NCBI GenBank assembly: GCA_945874125.1
Contig: CAMCFB010000010.1
Coordinates: 1-35,611 of the forward strand
DNA: 35,611 nt
Reading direction: 5' to 3'
Source: Verrucomicrobia subdivision 6 bacterium
Lineage (GTDB): Bacteria; Verrucomicrobiota; Verrucomicrobiia; Methylacidiphilales; Verrucolacustridaceae
The notes under the pieces are model-generated. The model was not told the DNA's origin. It was given only the letters and a program-made list of their open reading frames with translations, and did no database searches. Of this stretch, positions 26,557-33,412 are shown piece after piece (the stretch's first letter is position 1; the number at the start of each line of letters is the position of its first letter). The position numbers and the translations under genes were made by a program.

Positions 26557-26813
26557 GGGGTCGTAGGTCACTTGGCAAAAACTGGCTTGCAAAGTGTTGT
26601 GCCACAATGACTTATTGGGGGTCGTAGGTCGAATAAGTGGTTGTGGGACAGGGGTTTACAAGCCGAATTTTTGATTTTGGGGTCGTAGGTCTATGTCAAA
26701 AACCAAGCATGTAAGGACATGACTTACAAGGGTTTATATGGGGTCTGAGGTCGTGTAATTCGTTGAAAGCCAGCTGCTTGGAAGGGAGTTTTTTGAATTA
26801 GGGGTCAGAGGTC
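26557..26813. repeat. Right part of the 61-bp-periodic array: five GGGGTCnnAGGTC-type copies
   Basis: Copies at 26557, 26618, 26679 (GGGGTCGTAGGTC), 26740 (GGGGTCTGAGGTC) and 26801 (GGGGTCAGAGGTC), each exactly 61 bp apart. Confidence 0.92.
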
Positions 26814-26867
26814 ATAGTTATTAAGCTATGAAGGGATTTGCCTTGAGATAAGTATAGCCAACTTTAC

Positions 26868-28163
26868 CTACGATTTTTTTTTCGATTTTAGTGTGCCTCC
26901 AGAAGGCGCGTTTGATTTTTTCGTACCCTCTGCTTTGGTAGGTTTTTTCTTGGCTTTTCCTTCTTGGTCGGAAACGGCCACCCCTGCCTCCTGCAAGTAA
27001 TCTTCGAGCTGGTTAGTCGCGAGTGGGGGTGGCTGAACCTCCTCCTGAACAACAGATTGAACCATCGCCTCCTGTTCAGGCGTGAGCATTACTTTGCTCT
27101 CCCATAGGCTTGCCACAACCGCCATCGATCCTAAACGACGCGCCCGTGGGTGGAGATGGGTCCTTGCCCTTTGCAGACCTTCGGTCCAGAGCAACTCCGC
27201 CTCGGCTTGATTCCCCATGCGCCAAAGTAATTCGGCGATTTCAGCATAGCACTTCGGCTGAGCCATATAAGGATTCTCAGGAATGGTTTCTTTCGCCTGG
27301 AGAATCCATTCCGATGCCTCTGGGGTTTTGTCGGATTCCATCAAGGCCCTGGCGACAAGAACCCTCCCCAAGGTGCCAGACTCAATTCGAGGACTAATTT
27401 GCAGACTGGTTTTTTGCGCCTTATCCAAGAGACGCGCCGAATCAACTTTAAGACCGAGCCTGTCCGCGGCTTTGGCCAGGGAAATATATGCTTGGACGCG
27501 GTCGACAACATACATCAAATCGGCCCGCTCCTCCGCTTTGTTTAACCATTTGGCCAACTTTTCGGAAGACCCCGCCTCGGGACGAATGCTCAATGCGATC
27601 ACCTCGAGAAGCTCAGGTTCCGTTCGCACACCCACCTCGTCCAGGGAAAGTTTGCCCCTACGAATTTGCTCAGCTTCGATCAACGACTGAGCCACGGCCA
27701 CATCGGCCGGATCAAAGAGCTTCTCTTTCCACTTCTTCGCCATGGCCAATTGATCCGTCGCCGCGTAGGCGTGCGCCATTTCAATGGCTAACTCTCTCGG
27801 CATGGTAAGAAAAAAACGGGCAGATTCCTGCTCCGCTTTCTGCAGATAGATCCGCGCGACTGACAGGTCCCCTTTTTGGGCAAAAAAGCATGCCAGCTTG
27901 GCCATTCCCACCAGGCCATGGTGAGTGTCCATCGCTTCTAATATTCCCATGGCTTGAACTGGGTAACCCGCTTGGGCCATTTGGACCGCCAACCCTTGAC
28001 CAGCTAAATCCTTGGCGTCTTGATCCCCACGAATCCCAGACCAAAGCTCTTTCATCAAAAGCAGCTGTGGTGGCAAAGGCTCCTGCTTATCTTTCAAAGA
28101 CTTGGAACCACACCCGACCAAAAAGCCGGCTAGCAATATCGTCATGACATAAAAAAATTTCAT
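26868..28163 (-). CDS. Putative lipoprotein with TPR-like helical repeats and Lys-rich C-terminus
   Basis: Start MKFFYVMTILLAGFLVGCGSKS (lipobox LVGC) at 28163, SD GGAGGA 28176-28171; repetitive helical region; C-terminus KKKPTKAEGTKKSNAPSGGTLKSKKKS. Confidence 0.75.
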   Translation of the reverse strand: MKFFYVMTILLAGFLVGCGSKSLKDKQEPLPPQLLLMKELWSGIRGDQDAKDLAGQGLAVQMAQAGYPVQAMGILEAMDTHHGLVGMAKLACFFAQKGDLSVARIYLQKAEQESARFFLTMPRELAIEMAHAYAATDQLAMAKKWKEKLFDPADVAVAQSLIEAEQIRRGKLSLDEVGVRTEPELLEVIALSIRPEAGSSEKLAKWLNKAEERADLMYVVDRVQAYISLAKAADRLGLKVDSARLLDKAQKTSLQISPRIESGTLGRVLVARALMESDKTPEASEWILQAKETIPENPYMAQPKCYAEIAELLWRMGNQAEAELLWTEGLQRARTHLHPRARRLGSMAVVASLWESKVMLTPEQEAMVQSVVQEEVQPPPLATNQLEDYLQEAGVAVSDQEGKAKKKPTKAEGTKKSNAPSGGTLKSKKKS

Positions 28164-28176
28164 ATATCGATCCTCC

Positions 28177-28212
28177 AAAAAAAGAGCGGGGGGAGCCAAG
28201 CTCCCCCCGCTC
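28177..28212 (-). terminator. Intrinsic terminator inside the operon, directly upstream of the lipoprotein SD
   Basis: GAGCGGGGGGAGC / GCTCCCCCCGCTC stem (28184-28212) followed on the minus strand by TTTTTTT (28183-28177). Confidence 0.9.
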
Positions 28213-28235
28213 AGGACAACTCAGTAGGCTAACTT

Positions 28236-30329
28236 TTACAGTGCCATCACGCGGACAAAGATCTGGGTGCTACCTTTGCCAGCAAGATCAACCGTGGCAG
28301 AATTACCGTTACCAACCACAACTCCATCCGTCAAACCAGTGGCGGAGTTCACCGGAAGATAAGTTTTTCCACCATCCTCCGACGCTTGGACAGAGTACTT
28401 GACCCCATTGGCTGTCGGGAATGTGACCCTAGCAATGTTACCCGTGACTACACGAGAAACGGTAGGCACAGGGAACGCCGCGGTGGCAAAACCACCTTGC
28501 GGGGCGACACCTACATCCTCAAGAACTGACCAACCACTGAGCCAGTTACCATCTTTGAAGGCGCCACGGAAGTCGGTTTCGACAAACCAACCGGACTTAC
28601 GGGCGTAGCCATCCCCACCAGCGGTTTGGCTGGGACGGACACCAGCATCCACCAAGGCACCGGTGCGAGGATCCAAACTACCATAGTAACTAGCAATGGA
28701 GGCAGGGGTAATCACGGGCGAACCTGCGCTGTTTGTTTTGCCACCATTTAGGAGGGTGCTCACCGTGGTAACCGGGAGCGAACGAACTGCGTTGGTCAAA
28801 CCAACCACAAGCTGATACCCGGTATTGTTGGTCAACTTATTTACCACAGTAGCGTTATTTGTCTCACTGCCGGAAATAACCTTTAGCGAGCTACGAACCG
28901 CAAAGGTCGTGCTGCGAAAGAGCAAATCCTCCTCAGTGGGTGTGGTAGAGTCACCGACATTGTTGAACTCACCGCCGGTGGCACGCATGTTTAAGAAACG
29001 GTGGATAGCACCCGTGCCGTCTGTGCCAGCAACTGCCGTCGCCAAGGTTCCGTCCACAAGGGTCAAATCACTGGGATTTACGTAGACGCTATTAAATACC
29101 TTGCCGCCAACGTTGTCCTTTCGGTCGATACCATCGAAACCGCCACCGATACCGGTATAATTAAAGACGGTTGGTACAGAGTAAGGCTTACCGTTTTTCA
29201 CACTCTCAGGCCCGTCCCACTCGCCGAGGATATCACCTTCGTTGCCAACGGCACGACCCGTGGTCGTACCATCCTGGAAGTAGACATTGCCTTGCAGCTG
29301 AAGCATGAACTGAACATTACCATTATAACCCTGGTCAATATCGAAGCCATCGTCACCACCGGCTGTGCCCACGATGTAGCGGAAGTGATTCCTACCGCCG
29401 AAGGGCTCAAAATCGTCGTCCGCATTGTTATAGATTTCAACAAACTCGATGGAGGTGTTCCGGCCGAGAGCTCCCGAGGTCAAGCCATTGAGCTCGTTAT
29501 CAGGCGCAAAGAGAAAGCCACCGAAGCGAAGGCTAACGAAGCGGAGGGAGCCGCTGTTGTCGTTATCATCCGCGCCACCATAAAGTCCTCCGGAGAATGT
29601 GTACCCCGCGCGCGGAGAGATTCCGTAGATAGAGCTGTCGATCGCAGCCGTGCCTTCAATAAAGTTGGCACCAACACCTTTGGTTGAGGTCGCGATAACA
29701 GGTGCACTGATGTTGCTCCCGTCGTCCAGTGTACCGGTCGTGTTAAAGGCGAGTTTAGCCTTGCCGAGCATGACCAAGCCACCCCACTCCTGGTCAACTT
29801 GAAAGCGAGGCGTTGAAGCGGAGGCGCTCGAGGTGTAATCCCGAGGAGTAAAGTCCTGGTAGACGCCAGCTACTTCCTTTCCTTTGCCGCCATTGGCAAT
29901 CGTAGGGATCGTGGTCGCACCACCGGCAACAAACGGGTCGTCCAGATTGGTCATGACGATTGGAGCGTCCGCCGTGCCTTGGGCGACGATCTTTGCCCCA
30001 CGGCAAATAAAGAGTGCGCCGGGGTCATTTGGGTTGGTGGAAGTTCCCCCAGTAACCGTGTTAGCTTCAAAACGCACGATGGTTCCGGGCTCAATCGTTA
30101 AGACCGCTGGCTCCTCAACGAACACCATTTTGTCGACCACGTAGACCTTATCCGCAGTCCAACGCTGATCTTGGTTGATCAAGCAGATTTTGCCGGCCAA
30201 AACAGAAGAGCTATTGTTGACGATATTGCCCGGAATTTCCGAGACGTACACGAATTTTCCGGCTTGGGCAGTGTGACCCAATCCAGCTAGCGCGAGCGCT
30301 AGGGAGACGATTTTGAATGTTTTATTCAT
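28236..30329 (-). CDS. Large secreted beta-rich surface protein of unknown function
   Basis: Signal peptide MNKTFKIVSLALALAGLGHTAQA; VFVEEPAVLTIEPGTIVRFEANT...GALFICRGAKIVAQGTADAPIVMTN resembles parallel-beta-helix cell-surface proteins. Confidence 0.75.
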   Translation of the reverse strand: MNKTFKIVSLALALAGLGHTAQAGKFVYVSEIPGNIVNNSSSVLAGKICLINQDQRWTADKVYVVDKMVFVEEPAVLTIEPGTIVRFEANTVTGGTSTNPNDPGALFICRGAKIVAQGTADAPIVMTNLDDPFVAGGATTIPTIANGGKGKEVAGVYQDFTPRDYTSSASASTPRFQVDQEWGGLVMLGKAKLAFNTTGTLDDGSNISAPVIATSTKGVGANFIEGTAAIDSSIYGISPRAGYTFSGGLYGGADDNDNSGSLRFVSLRFGGFLFAPDNELNGLTSGALGRNTSIEFVEIYNNADDDFEPFGGRNHFRYIVGTAGGDDGFDIDQGYNGNVQFMLQLQGNVYFQDGTTTGRAVGNEGDILGEWDGPESVKNGKPYSVPTVFNYTGIGGGFDGIDRKDNVGGKVFNSVYVNPSDLTLVDGTLATAVAGTDGTGAIHRFLNMRATGGEFNNVGDSTTPTEEDLLFRSTTFAVRSSLKVISGSETNNATVVNKLTNNTGYQLVVGLTNAVRSLPVTTVSTLLNGGKTNSAGSPVITPASIASYYGSLDPRTGALVDAGVRPSQTAGGDGYARKSGWFVETDFRGAFKDGNWLSGWSVLEDVGVAPQGGFATAAFPVPTVSRVVTGNIARVTFPTANGVKYSVQASEDGGKTYLPVNSATGLTDGVVVGNGNSATVDLAGKGSTQIFVRVMAL

Positions 30330-30362
30330 TTGTGATATTTCCTTTTTGTTTTGTGTGATTGT

Positions 30363-31055
30363 TTAGGCCCGACGACGACGGAGTGCCACAAGTGCGGCAA
30401 CACCAGCAACAAGCAGAGAAAGACTGGAAGGCTCCGGCACAGAAGCAGAGGCCAGCGTGGTACCGCCCTCCGACCCGCTTATCCCGCCTACGAGGGCGGT
30501 GAAAAACTCGGGATCATTAATAAGTCCAAGATAGTTTTCAGTCGCAATAGCCTCAGGATCATATCCCAATAAGGCGGCATTAAACTGGCCAACGAAAACC
30601 TCACGGGTATCCACCGACGGGTTAAATGAGGCGCTGCCAGAAGTTAACACCAAGTAGGCAAGTGATGGATTGCCAATAGTCGGCACTCCATTGCCATCAA
30701 TGGAACTGGACGTATAAAGCTGCCCGCCAGGACCAGCAGTGTAGTTGAAGTCAAATACATTGCCGTCACCATTGAGTGTAAGCAAACCGCCAGTCAGTGT
30801 CCCAGAAGCCAACTGGGTGAAACCATAGTTAGAACCACTGGTGCTCCAGCTCAACCACTCGGTCCCGCTCCCTACGTTGCCGTAGCTAAAGGTTCCGATT
30901 TGGTAAGTGTAACTGGATGAGTTTCCCGAGGAGTTGAGCAATGTGGTGCCATCATATGCACCAACATAGCCGGTATAGTTTCGTTGGGCTTGAGCCGTTG
31001 TTGCCGTTAGGGCAATCAGGCCGGCGACCACCATCGATTGGATTGTTTGTTTCAT
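30363..31055 (-). CDS. PEP-CTERM sorting domain protein
   Basis: Signal peptide; C-terminus ASVPEPSSLSLLVAGVAALVALRRRRA. Confidence 0.9.
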   Translation of the reverse strand: MKQTIQSMVVAGLIALTATTAQAQRNYTGYVGAYDGTTLLNSSGNSSSYTYQIGTFSYGNVGSGTEWLSWSTSGSNYGFTQLASGTLTGGLLTLNGDGNVFDFNYTAGPGGQLYTSSSIDGNGVPTIGNPSLAYLVLTSGSASFNPSVDTREVFVGQFNAALLGYDPEAIATENYLGLINDPEFFTALVGGISGSEGGTTLASASVPEPSSLSLLVAGVAALVALRRRRA

Positions 31056-31080
31056 GTTTTTTCTAATCTCCTTATTTTGT

Positions 31081-31758
31081 TTATGATTTACGTTGAAAAC
31101 TACGCGCTAGGCAGAAGAGGAAGCCTGCCCCCGCCACTAGGATCCCAGAGGTTGGCTCCGGAACAGTTTGAACAGTTTGGAATCGACCTGCACCTTCCCC
31201 ATTGTCGAAAAGTGTACCGACGAGGATAGATGGCGCTGCATCGGCGTCTACAGAGGGCACGACCAGAGCGATGTCGATTGCACGAGCCAGATCGTCTGTT
31301 CCGGGATAGGCAGAATTCCATCGGATAGAACCGAACTCAGTTGCGCCCGCGGTAAAAAATACCGCGTCGATAAAGCGGGCAGCTAGGCCCGTGTCATCAC
31401 TTATGGTGCGCAGATAGAGCTCATCCGATCCATTGAACGTCATGCCGCTCCAAGAGTCAGATGCGCCAATGGTGAAGTAGGTCGACAGAGCGCCGCCCAG
31501 AGCTGCCGTGGGATCAGGCATGGCGGCTGCAGAAGCCACTGCCGATGCCAAGGCCGCGGAGTAGTCCGAGACACTGTCCTTCCAACTGCCGATGAAAACC
31601 GCCCCCGAACCTAGGTCAACCCCTGAACTGTTCGTCAGAACGTTGTCGCTGACAAGTTGCAGCCCTAGGTCAATCGTGGCAGCCCTCAGAGGACTTGCTC
31701 CTCCAAAGGCAACCGCAGCCATGATTGCGGTTACTTTGATTAAGCTTTGAACTTTCAT
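31081..31758 (-). CDS. PEP-CTERM sorting domain protein
   Basis: Signal peptide; C-terminus QTVPEPTSGILVAGAGFLFCLARSFQRKS. Confidence 0.88.
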   Translation of the reverse strand: MKVQSLIKVTAIMAAVAFGGASPLRAATIDLGLQLVSDNVLTNSSGVDLGSGAVFIGSWKDSVSDYSAALASAVASAAAMPDPTAALGGALSTYFTIGASDSWSGMTFNGSDELYLRTISDDTGLAARFIDAVFFTAGATEFGSIRWNSAYPGTDDLARAIDIALVVPSVDADAAPSILVGTLFDNGEGAGRFQTVQTVPEPTSGILVAGAGFLFCLARSFQRKS

Positions 31759-31786
31759 GTTGTTTGCCTGGGTAAGGAATTACAGG

Positions 31787-32923
31787 TTACTGGGTGTAAG
31801 CCGGGTCGATGCCGAGCTGGCGGGCACCCGCGCCCTCTTTTTTGATGAGCACGGCAGATCCTGCGGGTATGACGAGGTTGTTGGCGGAACCAGCGGCACC
31901 ACTGCGGGTGGATTTCCAGGAGGGAGCGTTCGTGGTCGACCCGTTCCAGAATCCTCCGGTGTACCCGTTGGCAGACGGCGATGCGGAATTCACATAGCTT
32001 TGTACCGTACCTGCCGATGTCAGAACACGAACCTCATCGCAAGCTGAAATTAAGGTGCTGGTTTTCACATAGCGGTGAAGCCCAGTTTCAGCAAGGGTTG
32101 TGTCCTTGAAATTTGGGGTAGAAACGGCAAAGACCGCGTTGTCAGCACCTTCCAAAAGGGCTTGCAGGCGGGTCGGACGGTAAATCCCCGTCAAGTACAG
32201 GGTGGCATCCGTAGTTTTATTCCGTTTTACATAAATTCCACCCGACAGAGGGACACGGACCTGCGAGTAATCGATGCCAGTCACCACGTTCCGGGTGGGC
32301 TTCCAAGCTGAACCCGTCCAGTAGTAGAGCTCGAGCACACCACTGCGCACCAAGCCAATGTTGTCCGCGCTGGAGGCCAACCCACCTGATAAGCCCGAGG
32401 CGGCGATCGCGGCGGCATTGTTGCCAAAGAGGGTCCCAAGAGTCCAATCCTTGCGGATGACGTACTTAGTTCCAAGCTCAACCGGGAGAGCAAATCCGCC
32501 CACGACGGTTACGCCGCCAGTGGAAAAGGACGAGATGATCTTGGTCAGCCCAATGTTTGCCCCCGAGGTGATCTCGAGGACGTACTGATTATCTTCCGTC
32601 GCGAAATTGTTGTCAGTCACGCGAGCGGTGCTGGCCACGGGATTGCCAAGGGCAGCTAGGGCAGAGGCATCGAACCCGGAATCCGAGAAAACGGTCGAGC
32701 TGTTGCTGTTGGCCGGCACCGTGGTTGTTACCAAACCCTCATAAATGGAGGGCCGTGCCACGGGAATACCGACAAACTTTACGCCAGCCACGCCACTAGT
32801 CTTAGCGGGAATGGTGACAGGAAACAGGGCGCTAGCCTCGCCGACACCGGCGCGACTGGCTGAGGGTCCCGCGAGAATGGCAGCGGCCACCATCGCGAAA
32901 ACGAACGAAGCTTGATTTTTCAT
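31787..32923 (-). CDS. TIGR02597-like secreted protein
   Basis: Start MKNQASFVFAMVAAAILAGPSASRA at 32923; ...FVGIPVARPSIYEGLV...YVLEITSGANIGLTKIISSF...YVIRKDWTLGTLFG... pattern of the Verrucomicrobia/Planctomycete TIGR02597 family (recalled, not searched). Confidence 0.7.
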   Translation of the reverse strand: MKNQASFVFAMVAAAILAGPSASRAGVGEASALFPVTIPAKTSGVAGVKFVGIPVARPSIYEGLVTTTVPANSNSSTVFSDSGFDASALAALGNPVASTARVTDNNFATEDNQYVLEITSGANIGLTKIISSFSTGGVTVVGGFALPVELGTKYVIRKDWTLGTLFGNNAAAIAASGLSGGLASSADNIGLVRSGVLELYYWTGSAWKPTRNVVTGIDYSQVRVPLSGGIYVKRNKTTDATLYLTGIYRPTRLQALLEGADNAVFAVSTPNFKDTTLAETGLHRYVKTSTLISACDEVRVLTSAGTVQSYVNSASPSANGYTGGFWNGSTTNAPSWKSTRSGAAGSANNLVIPAGSAVLIKKEGAGARQLGIDPAYTQ

Positions 32924-33153
32924 ATTTGTATTTTCTCCTTTGATAATTGGTTTTGGTTTGCTCAAACTCCCCAAAACGTACTCAGCGATCGCTTTTTTGC
33001 AACGGGTTTATTGTTACAATTTCAAGACAGTTTTCTTACCACCCCCGCAACCCTGTCTGAGGAATCGATTCGGGCGGAGGCAGACCTGCCTAGACTCCCC
33101 CTCTTAATCAAATTGCCTCTTCTCTTAATTTAAAACGCTGACTCTGGCAGGCA

Positions 33154-33171
33154 AAGGAGGGAGCCCTCCTT
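33154..33171. repeat. Short perfect hairpin in the divergent intergenic region
   Basis: AAGGAGGG (33154-33161) ag CCCTCCTT (33164-33171). Confidence 0.5.
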
Positions 33172-33412
33172 AAAGAATCATCCCGAACTATCAGCCACTA
33201 TAATTTTCTAGATGTTGTGTTGAAATGGTTTTCACCTCAAAGCCGAAAAAAAATAACGCTATATGTAGTTATTCTCAATTGTGACAATTTGGTGGCAGTC
33301 GGCCCAGGCTCTTGATTTTTTGGCCCACGAGAACTTAGTTGATCTGAGTAGGGTCGCCCCACTGGTTCTCTAAATCTAGGACTAGCGCCGCCCTTTACTG
33401 AACTTTCATAAT

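Noticed and set aside
25832-26813. CRISPR array (regular repeats with constant-length variable spacers)
   Set aside because: Repeats are only 13 bp, two are diverged, spacers are 48 bp with some mutual similarity, no cas genes are present, and a RAYT sits in the middle. A REP-like array fits better.
28177-28212. Palindrome as a transcription-factor operator
   Set aside because: A GC-rich stem with a uniform 7-T tract on the minus strand is a canonical intrinsic terminator.
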